In this document: positions 39,001 to 44,039 of the stretch, piece after piece
How positions within the stretch are numbered: the first letter of the stretch is position 1
Layout of the letters: each line of letters begins with the position of its first letter
Assembly: GCA_020091685.1 (NCBI GenBank)
Contig: CM034595.1
Location: 20,321,564 to 20,385,563 of the forward strand
DNA: 64,000 nt
Direction of reading: 5' to 3'
Source: Lutjanus erythropterus
Taxonomy: Eukaryota; Chordata; Actinopteri; Lutjaniformes; Lutjanidae
Position numbers and translations under genes: made by a program
The notes under the pieces: generated by a model
The model's database searches: none
The model's input: only the letters and a program-made list of their open reading frames with translations
Told to the model about the DNA's origin: nothing

Positions 39001-40562
39001 TCTAATTATAATATAGCGGGTATTTGTCAGGGGCAAGATTTAAGTCCAGAACAGGTATTACAAGACAAAGTTTCAATTAAACACACAACGATGCGTCCTC
39101 ATGCTTGTAGTGTTGACACATTTGACCAAATTGACTAAAACAAAAGACTAAAACTAAAGACATTTCCTGGCAATTTTTTGTCAATTTTTATTATTACTTA
39201 AGTTTTGTAAATATATTTCAGTTAGAATTCATTTTTTTCTAAAGTTTATTTTTTAAATTTTGATTCAGTTAACTGCTCTTTTGTTTAGTTTTAGTTAACT
39301 ATCATGTTTATTTAATATATTTTTTTAACTTTACGTTTATATTTAGCTTATATTACTCTGACACCTTCCATAACCCCTCTTGTATCCATTCCTTTTTGTA
39401 TTAATATAGTTTATTTTGTTTATTTATGTTTATTGTGATCGGATGCTCTGCATTAATGTACGCTGGCAACATTGTATCATATGCGGTCATGCTTACAAAG
39501 GTAAAAAACACACACACGATACAACCGTCGATACAAACAGACTAAAATAAAACAGACAACCAGTCACTGACACATCAACGACTAAATACAAACCGCCATT
39601 TAAAAGAGCAATTGAGCCAACAATTACTGAAAACGACAGTTTGGTTTGCTTTTCCTATGCATGCATAGGCCCAGAAGCAGATATCCATTTGTCAATCTTT
39701 TAAGTTAGCTAAGGCTTTTTATCTTTAAAGGCTTGTGCAGCCCTGTGCTTTCAGAAAGGTGCTACAATTGAAACTGCTTTGATTTGGAAAATGAACAGCT
39801 TTCCAATTCAAGCAGCATCCTCTGTCTGATGCCTGCAGAGTAGATAACAGAGCGTTTCTGGAGGCCTATAAATATTTTTTCCACAATGACGCTCCGTAAT
39901 GGGAAAAAACCGACATACAGACCTTAAAGGTGCATCCCACTGACAGAGTCATCCGACTACAAATATCGACGCACACGATCTACATCCAGGAGATCACACG
40001 CATCCTTTGTTGTGCATGGACGCCTGTGCAGAGATCAGTGTTGGAAAATGGAGTTTCAGGTGGTGAAAGAGCAGCGATTTCAGCGAAAAGACAGCACAAT
40101 AACATTCACCCTATGGCACCCGCGATGTGCAGAAAACCGAGGTGTTTAAACACAATGCTGCAATGCAAACGTGCAGTTTACTCGTGATGCCGGCTTGTTT
40201 CGTATCGGCTATCTTGGAGCGCAACTTAGGTTTTTGTCTGCGGAGAGATCTCCCCTCCAAACTCACTAACTGTGGCATATTTGCTCTCCCGGGACCTCAG
40301 CACGCACATTACCTCCTCCTGACTCACCTTCCTCCGCCTCCTCCTTTGTAATTAGTGCAAAAATAGCAGCCCGGTCATTTCCTCACCTCACACTTTCCCC
40401 CTCTTCCAGCACCCGGTCCAAACATTTCACGGACTTACCGGAAACCATCCCCAGCTTGGCATCTCGGTACCGGTAGTTCTCTGTGGAAGCTGCTGCTCCA
40501 CTGTGGGCGTTGTCAGCATGGCTCCTCTTTGTGCTGTGAAGACTCCAGTACCCACCAGGCAT
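4184..40562 (-). CDS. phactr4: phactr4, phosphatase and actin regulator 4 (whole gene span, spliced)
   Basis: Phactr proteins bind G-actin through RPEL motifs and protein phosphatase 1 through a conserved C-terminus, and so link actin pools to dephosphorylation. PHACTR4 acts in cell migration, neural tube closure and enteric neural crest movement. All exons join in frame: 837 residues from the ATG at 30778, or 889 from the ATG at 40562. In the 837 form: basic patch [12 protein letters not shown] (38-49), RPEL 1 (61-80), Gly/Trp-rich exon (87-263), proline-rich region (264-554), acidic region (555-655), degenerate RPEL 2 (around 675), RPEL 3 (about 722-740), RPEL 4 (761-780) and the PP1-binding tail ending RFHRP. 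PHACTR4 rather than PHACTR2 is favoured by [32 protein letters not shown], a PLHI-IQRAL-SP block, RAHTLLFE and [16 protein letters not shown]. Human PHACTR4 is about 700 residues; the excess is mainly the 531-bp exon and low-complexity tracts. The a/b paralogue is undetermined. Confidence 0.93.
5133..5411. mobile_element. Short non-autonomous DNA element in the last phactr4 intron
   Basis: The ends carry inverted words, TTCTGCAGGTTTC near 5135 and GACCTGCAGAAAC near 5397. Both ends also carry AAGACTTTTTAAGG-type words, in direct orientation. Such elements are common in fish introns; a hAT-like origin is a guess. Just upstream (4420-4600) lies TAATTAGTTAC-rich sequence that also looks repetitive. 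Confidence 0.35.
5867..5943 (-). CDS. phactr4: phactr4 exon N (PP1-binding tail)
   Basis: The 77-bp exon (acceptor CAACCAG, donor GTATCT, phase 0 to 2) encodes [20 protein letters not shown] and SRIYT. This is the near-invariant C-terminal segment of all Phactr proteins. Confidence 0.96.
6107..6244 (-). CDS. phactr4: phactr4 exon M (RPEL 4 and PP1-binding core)
   Basis: The 138-bp exon (acceptor TATCGCAG, donor GTACTC, phase 0 to 0) encodes [16 protein letters not shown], then [20 protein letters not shown] and [10 protein letters not shown]. The first part is RPEL 4. The second begins the highly conserved C-terminus that wraps around protein phosphatase 1. The block [16 protein letters not shown] agrees with PHACTR4 rather than PHACTR2 ([15 protein letters not shown]). 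Confidence 0.96.
6334..6395 (-). CDS. phactr4: phactr4 exon L (linker between RPEL 3 and 4)
   Basis: The 62-bp exon (acceptor TTTTTCAG, donor GTGAGG, phase 1 to 0) encodes [20 protein letters not shown] and K. It matches the family linker [21 protein letters not shown] at nearly every position. Confidence 0.95.
6777..6800. repeat. (ATG)n trinucleotide run
   Basis: About eight GAT/ATG units lie in the intron between exons K and L of phactr4. It is a short simple repeat with no other feature attached. Confidence 0.8.
6860..6915 (-). CDS. phactr4: phactr4 exon K (RPEL motif 3)
   Basis: The 56-bp exon (acceptor CCACTTCAG, donor GTTAGT, phase 2 to 1) encodes [19 protein letters not shown], a complete RPEL motif with R-P-T-A-E-E-L. 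Together with exons L and M it makes the C-terminal actin-binding block. Confidence 0.95.
7117..7315 (-). CDS. phactr4: phactr4 exon J (degenerate RPEL 2)
   Basis: The 199-bp exon (acceptor TGTATCCAG, donor GTAAAG, phase 1 to 2) encodes [20 protein letters not shown] and then CAPDRDRF..., ending [27 protein letters not shown] is the family's second RPEL entry, but here the E-L pair expected after R-P is absent. As I recall the family, mammalian PHACTR4 has a similarly diverged second RPEL, so weak or no actin binding by this repeat is inferred. Confidence 0.93.
7414..7836. mobile_element. MITE with TACAGTACACTAA-type inverted ends, 17 bp from a splice donor
   Basis: The left end (TTATTTTACAGTACACTAAC from about 7418) and the inverted right end (TTATTTCACAGTTCACTAAT ending about 7834) match over roughly 35 bp, counting the adjoining AAGACGTAACA/AAGATGTAACA. 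Inside, ACTGTACTGTAAACTAAAGT occurs twice. The element fills most of the phactr4 intron between exons I and J and stops about 17 bp before the exon I donor. No coding capacity is present. Confidence 0.75.
7852..8153 (-). CDS. phactr4: phactr4 exon I (acidic, two poly-Glu tracts)
   Basis: The 302-bp exon (acceptor CATTAG, donor GTAAGA, phase 2 to 1) encodes residues 555-655. Two Glu/Asp runs ([20 protein letters not shown] and [18 protein letters not shown]) flank a short cysteine-containing linker. It ends [20 protein letters not shown], a motif close to DSDSDGPILY of PHACTR2. The acidic tract before the C-terminal RPEL block is a family feature; the length of the glutamate runs is probably variable. 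A transposon ends about 17 bp beyond its donor. Confidence 0.93.
8520..9290. other. phactr4 intron between exons H and I, repeat-like
   Basis: The text around 8505-8545 (CACAGTATGTAAGTTCTGCC followed by ACTAGGGG) resembles a sequence often seen in dispersed fish repeats. No exon or RNA gene was recognised in the rest of this intron. Confidence 0.3.
9297..9828 (-). CDS. phactr4: phactr4 exon H (Pro-rich with His-rich tract)
   Basis: The 532-bp exon (acceptor CATTTGCAG, donor GTGAGTT, phase 1 to 2) encodes residues 378-554. Landmarks shared with PHACTR4 are [51 protein letters not shown] and [12 protein letters not shown]. Between the second and third of these sits a fish-specific tract with eight histidines in fifteen residues ([16 protein letters not shown]). 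This exon is the best evidence for PHACTR4 over other family members. Confidence 0.95.
10228..11040. mobile_element. 813-bp non-autonomous DNA transposon with long inverted ends and TTAA flanks
   Basis: The left end reads TTAAAGGGACAGTTTAGATT and the inverted right end TTAAAGGGATAATTCGGATT. They agree at 20 of the first 24 positions, and similarity continues inward through TGTATGAGGTACT at both ends. Both termini coincide with TTAA, the target used by piggyBac-type elements, although the termini themselves are not clearly piggyBac-like. No transposase frame is present. A shorter relative lies at 61252-61411. Confidence 0.75.
12005..13030. repeat. Composite interspersed repeat, copy 1 (partner at 29.0-29.8 kb)
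   Basis: The start (ACATGTTGGGAAATATGTTT, TTAGCTTAGCTTAGCC, CTGGCTCTGTCCAAAGGTAA) is of a kind very widespread in fish genomes. The later part (TTTATCAAGGCTCACAGGTA, CTCACCATCTGC, CAATGGTGCAACTGA) recurs in the same order and orientation at 29020-29800. Both lie inside phactr4 introns. The element class was not determined. Confidence 0.6.
13824..13866. repeat. (GT)n microsatellite
   Basis: About twenty GT units, with one CT interruption near the start, lie in the phactr4 intron upstream of exon G. Confidence 0.95.
14078..14419 (-). CDS. phactr4: phactr4 exon G (proline-rich)
   Basis: The 342-bp exon (acceptor TGTGTTTTCAG, donor GTAAGTT, phase 1 to 1) encodes residues 264-377. It begins [20 protein letters not shown] and ends with [15 protein letters not shown] before the split codon. 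The last motif matches AKQPPIPPPKP in mammalian PHACTR4. The central part is Ser/Thr/Pro-rich and likely disordered. Confidence 0.93.
14640..14880 (-). repeat. ATTAATCGATT-type interspersed repeat, copy 1
   Basis: The text carries the marks of a very common fish repeat: GCTGCAACAATAAATCAAAT at one end, ATTTTGATAATCGAT, CTCTGATTTCAGCTTGTTAA, and TAAACTGAATATCTTTGGGT followed by GTGGACAAAACAAGA. The reverse arrangement is seen at 23225-23440. There is no coding capacity. Confidence 0.65.
15937..16120. repeat. Polypurine (GA-rich) tract
   Basis: Roughly 180 bp is almost entirely A and G on the plus strand, with GAGAGAGA-like words. It lies in the large intron between exons F and G of phactr4. 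No exon is predicted in it. Confidence 0.7.
16195..16320 (+). repeat. ATTAATCGATT-type repeat, partial copy 2
   Basis: AAAATGGTGAAAAACATTGA, CAGTGCTTCCCAAAG and TTGTTTTGTCCACAAACCAA followed by AGATATTTAGTTTACTGTCA are the central words of the family seen at 14640-14880, in the opposite orientation. The terminal parts are missing. Confidence 0.6.
17694..18224 (-). CDS. phactr4: phactr4 exon F, 531-bp Gly/Trp/Arg-rich insert
   Basis: The exon has acceptor CTACCTTTTCAG and donor GTGAGTC, phase 1 to 1, and adds 177 residues (87-263). It begins [20 protein letters not shown], where KNGHTLP matches PHACTR4 LKNGHTTP. It then carries a run of eight glycines (113-120) and a long, poorly conserved stretch with repeated acidic/tryptophan/proline words ([36 protein letters not shown]). 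Only the first part aligns with mammalian PHACTR4 as I know it, so most of this is a fish extension. Purine-rich repeats on the coding strand suggest growth by slippage. A miniature transposon begins 15 bp outside its acceptor. Confidence 0.9.
18241..18335. mobile_element. 95-bp Tc1/mariner-derived MITE beside a splice acceptor
   Basis: The left end TACAGTATGTCACAAAAATG (then AGTAC) and the inverted right end TACAGTATGTCACAAAAGTG (then AGTAC) agree at 24 of 25 positions, and the element is flanked by TA. These ends are of the Tc1/mariner kind. Only about 45 bp separates them, so it is an internally deleted copy with no transposase. Its edge is 15 bp from the acceptor AG (18225-18226) of phactr4 exon F, so it supplies the sequence where the branch point should lie. 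Confidence 0.85.
18340..20198. other. phactr4 intron between exons E and F
   Basis: No exon was recognised. Near 19186-19275 the words GGGTATCAAAGAAGTACT and GATACCCAGCCCT bracket a degenerate repeat built of GGTATC/GGTACT words, of a sort often found in fish introns. The remainder is unremarkable AT-rich sequence. Confidence 0.35.
20199..20279 (-). CDS. phactr4: phactr4 shared exon E (RPEL motif 1)
   Basis: The 81-bp exon lies between GACGGCAG and GTAAGAG, phase 1 to 1. It encodes [20 protein letters not shown] followed by LKEVPDN. The segment fits the RPEL pattern except that the usual R-P pair reads R-T ([15 protein letters not shown]), as in other first RPEL motifs of the family (PREEL/SREEL). 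RPEL motifs bind G-actin. Confidence 0.95.
20575..20739 (-). CDS. phactr4: phactr4 shared exon D (basic KPWKWRKKK segment)
   Basis: The 165-bp exon has acceptor TTTATTTCAG and donor GTTTGTG, phase 1 to 1. It encodes [12 protein letters not shown]... then [20 protein letters not shown] and [14 protein letters not shown]. The lysine/tryptophan block is the most conserved N-terminal segment of all four Phactr proteins, and in the family acts in nuclear import and membrane association. [11 protein letters not shown] is closest to PHACTR4. It is the convergence point of every alternative first exon. Confidence 0.95.
20815..21300 (+). repeat. About 485-bp interspersed repeat, copy 1 (partner at 25.1-25.6 kb)
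   Basis: Shared words in the same order at both places are CACTGGCCCCACGAGC/CATTGGCCCCACAAGC, TTAGCAGTTAGAGTAGGCTT/TTAGCAGTTAGAATAGGCTT, GTAACTAGCC, ACAAGTACTGTTTGC, GGTGACCACAGAATAACATG/GGAGGTCACAGAATAACTTC and CATGGTTAATGTC. The copies lie in the same orientation about 4.3 kb apart in one phactr4 intron. The class is unknown; no protein similarity was seen. Confidence 0.65.
23225..23440 (+). repeat. ATTAATCGATT-type interspersed repeat, copy 3
   Basis: The copy contains CCTCAACCCAAACATATTCA, GTTCACTGTCATAGAAGA, AGAAACCAGAAAATGTTCAC, GAGAAGCTGGAATCAGAGAA and ends in GTTGCAGCTGTAG. It is the reverse-oriented counterpart of the copy at 14640-14880 and one of the most complete copies here. Confidence 0.7.
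24675..24714. repeat. (CT)n microsatellite
   Basis: About twenty CT units with one TTT interruption lie in a phactr4 intron. Confidence 0.95.
25110..25640 (+). repeat. About 530-bp interspersed repeat, copy 2 (partner at 20.8-21.3 kb)
   Basis: This copy matches the segment at 20815-21300 in word order, as listed there. It ends GGGCCATGGTTAATGTCGAA. Divergence between the copies looks substantial, so the duplication is not recent. Confidence 0.65.
26115..26175 (-). CDS. phactr4: phactr4 alternative first exon (MGQ start)
   Basis: ATG at 26175 opens 20 codons beginning [12 protein letters not shown] and ending QQHNNG, plus one base before a strong donor GTGAGT at 26114. Phase 1 joins in frame to the first shared exon (…NNGDDEAE). 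Human PHACTR2 and one PHACTR4 form also begin MGQ, so this is a conserved alternative N-terminus and a separate promoter. A long pyrimidine-rich stretch (about 26240-26460 on the plus strand) lies upstream. This exon lies inside the intron of the longer forms. Confidence 0.7.
26240..26460. promoter_or_regulatory. Pyrimidine-rich stretch upstream of the MGQ exon
   Basis: About 220 bp of CT-rich sequence (GA-rich on the transcribed minus strand) begins about 65 bp upstream of the MGQ start codon. Its position makes it a candidate 5' leader or promoter region of the short phactr4 transcript. No defined factor site or TATA box was seen. It may equally be plain low-complexity DNA. Confidence 0.25.
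26690..26935. repeat. ATTAATCGATT-type interspersed repeat, copy 4 (diverged)
   Basis: The words AACTATTTTGATAATCGATT, GTTTCAGACTGTC and AATAATCATTAGTTGCAGTC mark another copy of the family. The internal part is more eroded than at 14.6 or 23.2 kb. Confidence 0.55.
27300..27630. repeat. Degenerate repeat of the ATTGTGATAC type
   Basis: The start reads TAGGGCTTCAACAAAACATT, followed by GTGATACTGTATCGATTCTC and later CAATGTCACAATACATTGAC. Such GTATCGTGATAC-like texts opening with TAGGGCT.CAAC are typical of one abundant fish repeat. The open frame inside it is not a gene. Confidence 0.4.
29015..29800. repeat. Composite interspersed repeat, copy 2 (partner at 12.0-13.0 kb)
   Basis: The text begins TTCAATGACATTTTGGAAAA and shares TTATCAAGGCACACAGGTAA, TTTCCTCACCATCTGCACTT, CAATGGTGCAACTGAACGAC and CTATTGAACATTTTATTGAA with the first copy. 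It carries a local inverted repeat (AAGTGGTTAAATTTAACCAC) near 29083-29106. Confidence 0.6.
30010..30101. repeat. (GT)n microsatellite, about 90 bp
   Basis: There are about forty-five GT units with one GA interruption. It lies about 660 bp downstream, in transcript direction, of the 45-bp exon C of phactr4. Long GT tracts can adopt Z-DNA and are usually length-polymorphic. Confidence 0.97.
30766..30810 (-). CDS. phactr4: phactr4 45-bp exon C carrying the MENRD start
   Basis: The exon is bounded by TGTTTTTCAG and GTGAGT, is phase 1 on both sides and is 45 bp long, so it can be skipped without changing frame. It contains ATG at 30778-30776 followed by GAA AAT CGT and one base; joined to the next exon it reads [12 protein letters not shown]. 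When preceded by exon A the whole 45 bp is open. It therefore serves either as a start exon or as an internal cassette. Confidence 0.7.
31740..31830. repeat. ATTAATCGATT-type repeat, terminal fragment
   Basis: ATAGAGCTGCAATGATTAATCT followed by ATTATGATTATTAATCAAAT is the end of the family seen at 14.6 and 23.2 kb. Only about 90 bp is recognisable. Confidence 0.5.
33360..33550. repeat. ATTAATCGATT-type interspersed repeat, copy 6
   Basis: GATCTGAAATGATTACTCCA, AATAAATCAACTATGTTGAT, CTCAAATGTGAAGATTTG and CATTAAATACTAAATAACTT follow the family order with heavy divergence. It lies within the 5' intron region of phactr4. Confidence 0.5.
34225..34480. repeat. ATTAATCGATT-type interspersed repeat, copy 7 (eroded)
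   Basis: AATGATCATCAGATTAACTG, GAAATAATCATTAGCTGCAG and GAAAATGATGAAATTTAAAT with a later TTAGTTGCAGGATTAACAGC suggest one or two overlapping decayed copies. Confidence 0.4.
36381..36610 (-). other. phactr4: Candidate non-coding 5' exon of phactr4
   Basis: A very good donor (GCAGGCCT followed by GTAAGTATG) has its last exon base near 36400 on the minus strand. The open frame before it ([10 protein letters not shown]...) resembles no known protein. If joined to the 45-bp exon, the split codon becomes TGA, so translation would begin at the MENR start inside that exon. This fits an untranslated leader exon. Its 5' end is unknown, and it may be a chance donor. Confidence 0.25.
37212..37620. repeat. 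Probable dispersed repeat upstream of phactr4 exon region
   Basis: The text opens TTTAAAGGGAAAATCCGGCA and runs through CATACTATGCACGACATACC, GTACTATTATTAGTTCAATA and GCACTGTGGGATATTTATG. The words recall an abundant AT-rich fish element, but no second copy in this window was found to prove it. Confidence 0.35.
38350..38392 (-). CDS. phactr4: phactr4 alternative first exon B (starts MEDVIHL)
   Basis: ATG at 38392 in a strong Kozak context (AAAGATGG) opens 14 codons, [14 protein letters not shown], plus one base before the donor GTAATT at 38349. Phase 1 joins directly to the first shared exon, giving [20 protein letters not shown] CpG-containing stretch (about 38560-38730) lies just upstream on the transcribed strand, as expected of a promoter. 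The human protein also starts MED in one form, but the following residues differ, so that resemblance may be chance. Confidence 0.45.
38560..38730 (-). promoter_or_regulatory. CpG-enriched stretch, candidate promoter for phactr4 exon B
   Basis: Within AT-rich surroundings this stretch carries many CpG dinucleotides (for example TCTCGCGCC, CCGTACGTA, CCCGTCACAACG). It lies 170-340 bp upstream of the candidate first coding exon at 38350-38392 on the minus strand. No TATA box was seen. It is called from composition and position only. Confidence 0.35.
38860..39330. repeat. Dispersed T-rich repeat, copy 2 (partner at 0.84-1.08 kb)
   Basis: GATATTGGGTTTGCTCGTTT, TTTTTATTGTTTAAACTTGT and GTATTTGTCAGGGGCAAGAT followed by TTAAGTCCAGAACAGG match the order at 840-1075. 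This copy continues further, with ACTAAAACAAAAGACTAAAA and TTAGTTTTAGTTAACT-type words. Confidence 0.55.
40439..40562 (-). CDS. phactr4: phactr4 alternative 5' exon A (starts MPGGYWS)
   Basis: ATG at 40562-40560 opens 41 codons ([10 protein letters not shown]... ending DAKLGMVS) plus one base before a perfect donor, G followed by GTAAGT, at 40438. Phase 1 matches both the 45-bp exon at 30766-30810, read through without a stop as [15 protein letters not shown], and the first shared exon at 20739. A cytosine-rich acceptor-like sequence ending CAG lies just upstream (about 40578), and the frame stays open to an ATG at 40616, so this could instead be an internal exon. The N-terminus was not recognised from other species. 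Confidence 0.55.
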
Positions 40563-40619
40563 TGCATTGCATTGATCTGGGGTGGGGAGGGGATGCGGGT
40601 GGGGGTGGAGGAGCATTCC

Positions 40620-41030
40620 GTTATATTATCCAGCAACTCCCCAACATGATAATGAAATAACAGATGTGTTCATTTTTCCATCCCCATACCCACGTTTTTA
40701 TTTATAGATAGAAACAATTCCATAATTTAAACCTGCAAACCTCAATTTTCAGTGTCAGTAGGTTTTAATTAGCATTTGCATGTGTTGCCAAAGCACAATT
40801 GCAATATTAAAAACTGTAAATAAATGAAATAAATAAAAATAACATTAATGATGTAAATAGCAAAAGTTAAAAAGAAAATAAAATAGATAATGAAATTAAA
40901 TATGTAAGTAATATAAGTAATCAAAGTAGTCAATCAAATCAAGATACATAATATGATTTTAACAATAACAATAGATAGAAAAACAGTCAAACAAACAAAT
41001 GGAGATGGTGGCGGTAAGCTGAACATTGTA
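40620..41030. other. AT-rich intergenic DNA upstream of phactr4
   Basis: No gene was seen. The stretch is rich in AAATAAATAAA-like words (about 40800-40990) and lies just upstream of the most distal phactr4 exon recognised here, so any promoter of that exon would fall in or near it. Confidence 0.35.
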
Positions 41031-41469
41031 CAATGTATATTCATAAATTTCTATATGTGTTCCACTGGTTGTTTCTTTTGTTGTGGCAGGAAGTGACATA
41101 TTTAATAGTCAACACTGCACATTCTTTGTTTCCTGCTGAAATCAAGGGTAATGTCTTCCTTTCTGTTACTTTACTTTGGAATTTTGAACAGTTTTTTTTT
41201 TCTTTCTTTCCCCTTTTTTTCAAGCTTTGGAAAGAATTCCTCCCTAATGTCTATACCACTATTATGGCTTTTGCCATACCATATCAACTTTATGCCTTGC
41301 TTGAGCTATAATGGAATATGAATGGGGTCCAATTAAAAAATACAGCACATGTTATTCTATTGTCACTGCTCTGAAACAGATATTCATACCATGGTGATAG
41401 ACAAATTGGGACACGGACACCTCTCCAAACACCTTCATCCAGAGACTGAACATGACTCAGTGGCTGCTG

Positions 41470-41870
41470 GCCCATACTTACTCACTGCTGACACTCTACT
41501 GCACACACTTAACTGCACTATTTCATATACCCACACATATTTATACTACTGTCCATACTGTATATCTGATCTATTATGTATACACTGTCACATCTCCAGC
41601 TGTCTATTCTGTGTATACTAACATTATTGTATTTGCCTGTATATTTTGTCTGATGTAACTGCTGCACAGTGTGTTCACACTCTGTATATCTTTGCATATT
41701 CTTAACTACCCCTTTCTGTTTATTCTATTGTTATTACCACTGCATATTAGTACATACTCTGCATTTTAATTCTTTTTGCATTTCTGGTTAGATGCTAAAC
41801 TGCATTTTGTTGTCTGAGTACTTTTACCAGTCTATGCAGTGACAATATATTTAAATCCAATCTATTCTGA
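41470..41870 (+). mobile_element. Degenerate LINE 3' tail (L2-like)
   Basis: The segment from CTGCTGACACTCTACTGCAC through ATTTCTGGTTAGATGCTAAA to TGCATTTTGTTGTCTGAGTA and AGTGACAATATATTTAAATC resembles the tail of a fish LINE, whose usual end reads TTTCGTTGTCTCAGTACTTG and a CAATGACAATAAAG-like signal followed by AATCTAATC words. Here the ending is CCAATCTATTCTGA. No reverse transcriptase frame remains. Confidence 0.45.
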
Positions 41871-42719
41871 AAAAATAAAATCAGTAGGTACAGAGGCCCA
41901 GACAACTATCAGGTATCATAAGCTATTTTGCCCATCATGAATTCTGTTAAGTGTTGAGTCATAATTCATATTTTTCCAGTTGTACTTGTACTTTACTTGA
42001 GTATTTTCTGTTCTCTGCCACGTTATAATTTTATAGCCAACTCCACTACATTTCAGAGGGAAACATCATACTTTTTACTCCACCACATTTATTTGATAAC
42101 TTTAGTTAATAGTTAATTTACAGATTAATAACATCACATATAGTCAGTCAGAAATTAATTATTTATTACCATAGGTTAAGCTAAGGTAAGATTTTTTATT
42201 GGGGAAATTCAAGCTTCTCAGCAGCAGCCCACATTAAGTATTTAAAATGAGTACCATCTTTAATAGCTGCAACATTAAAGTCATGCTTCCACTTTAATAC
42301 ATTGATGATTATAATCCAGAAATATAATATATATGGTACAGAAATTAGCAATAATGAGTACTTTTACATTTGATACATTAAGTATATGTTGATGCTACAT
42401 TTGTGTTATCACTTTTACTTGTAATGGAGTATTTCTGCCTGGGTGTATTGCTATTTTGATATAAGTAAAATATATACATACTACTTCCACCAGTGGTTAA
42501 ATAATAATTTAAGTTTTCTGTGGCCCCAGAATGGCCCTATATGTTACGCTAGACCACCATCCTGCCTAAGAAGGATTGCTGATGTGACATTTACATCATT
42601 AAGTGAAATATCTATATCAATATTTTAATTGCTTTTTTCAACTTAAAGATGCAATAGCAGTGTAGAGGTGAAACACCACAGGTGCAAGTCACAAATGCAT
42701 CATTCTATATCTTCCTACC

Positions 42720-43140
42720 CTTCTCAGCACCCCTTATGAGATTAGAACCTTAGATTAGAAATCTGAAGTATTAAGTATTATTGGTAATATGTTATGTCAA
42801 GTATTGATTATGATCGCATTAAAGCAATACCAGTATTATAAGGAGAAAACCCTTAAACCCAAACAAACATTTTGCTCCTCCATTGATTTTTGGACAATGA
42901 CTTTCTATCTACCAACATAATCACAGTTTCCTAAAGTTATAAATCAGAGCAGCAGCTGTTGAATTACTGAGATGATCAAAGCACACTTTCTAAAGTTTTC
43001 GTCAAACAGTTCTGTTGTTAATGAAATTAAATGACTTGATGTTGCTGTGATGTTCATGTAGTCTGAGTTTTAGGTAGCTGAGGCCATCTATTGGCCATTT
43101 ACAGTAATAGCATGTTTCTAATGGTGTTTTTAGGGTGAGG
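42720..43140. repeat. Repeat block resembling 48.06-48.36 kb
   Basis: Shared words with the later block are AAATCTGAAGTATTA/AAATCTAAAGTATTA, AAGTATTGATTATG, CAGCTGTTGAATTACTGA/CAAGTGTTGAATTGGTGA, GTAGCTGAGGCCATCTATTG/GTAACTGAGGCCATCTAGTG and ATAGCATG followed by CTTCT/TTTCT. The two blocks have the same orientation and flank the finTRIM pseudogene. Confidence 0.5.
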
Positions 43141-43159
43141 ACGTCACATCGAAATATAC

Positions 43160-43405
43160 ATAGTACACTGTAACAGATTTCTGTAATTTTCACAGCATTG
43201 TTACTGTAAAATGAAGAAATCCTTACTGCATAATGTTTATACAGCAATTTCTGTAGTTTTTACAGAATGATTACTGTAAAATGAAGACATGCTTACTGTA
43301 TAGTCTGTATACTGTAAGCCACTGTATACTTATTATTGACAGGAGAATACAGTAAATATATATTACTGTAAATCTCAATACGGTCATTTTTACCAGGATT
43401 ATTTT
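43160..43405. repeat. CTGTAAAATGAAG element with an internal tandem duplication
   Basis: A unit of about 80 bp, TTTCTGTAATTTTCACAGCA with TTACTGTAAAATGAAGAAAT, recurs immediately as TTTCTGTAGTTTTTACAGAA with TTACTGTAAAATGAAGACAT. The flanks carry TACTGTAAGCC and ATTACTGTAAATCTCAATAC. Alternating CTGTAA/TTACAG words give partial inverted symmetry. This has the look of a MITE that duplicated internally. Confidence 0.55.
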
Positions 43406-44039
43406 TCCAGCAGTCACGTAGTAATCTGCCTTTAACTGTTTCTTATTCTGTTATCATCAGTTTTTGTAATATTTTCCATGCACAGTTGAAAACTATAATG
43501 GAAATATAACATAAGAATCAACTTTCAACAAAGAAAACAATGGAATCACTCTCTAGCAAATATAAATAAATTATTTCGTTTTCATTTCACCATTTCATTC
43601 CATTTCTGTGATGCAAACAAAACAATGCAAAATCAAGAAAAAACATCACAGGCCTTCCAGCTATGTTTGATCTCTGCAGTGCAGACACACCTCAACATGC
43701 ACTGTATAGCACCACCAATAAGTCTTTCTTTAAAGGCAAACTATGCAGGATTTGCCCCCAAAAAACAAAGCATAGACTCATACAAAAGTAATCACTCTCA
43801 GTCATCACCCTCAACACCCCAGAAGTGTGTGGCAGTGCCTGGATCTGCAACGACCAAGCCCTCCACCCGTATCTTATTTTCTCATTCCTTTGTGTTGTGC
43901 TGTGCTTGGTACACTTTACCAACCTTACCCAAAATGGTATTTGACATCTTGGGAATGACACTCATCAGTCAACTATCCTTCTGATGCATTTACAAACGGC
44001 AACTGGCAAATCTACATATTCTAACTTCAAGATCCTGTC

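Noticed and set aside
4184..40562. Assignment of this gene to phactr2
   Set aside because: The STR..RQELI..GVLKE and [10 protein letters not shown] blocks recall PHACTR2, but the proline-rich blocks of exons G and H and [16 protein letters not shown] match PHACTR4 much better.
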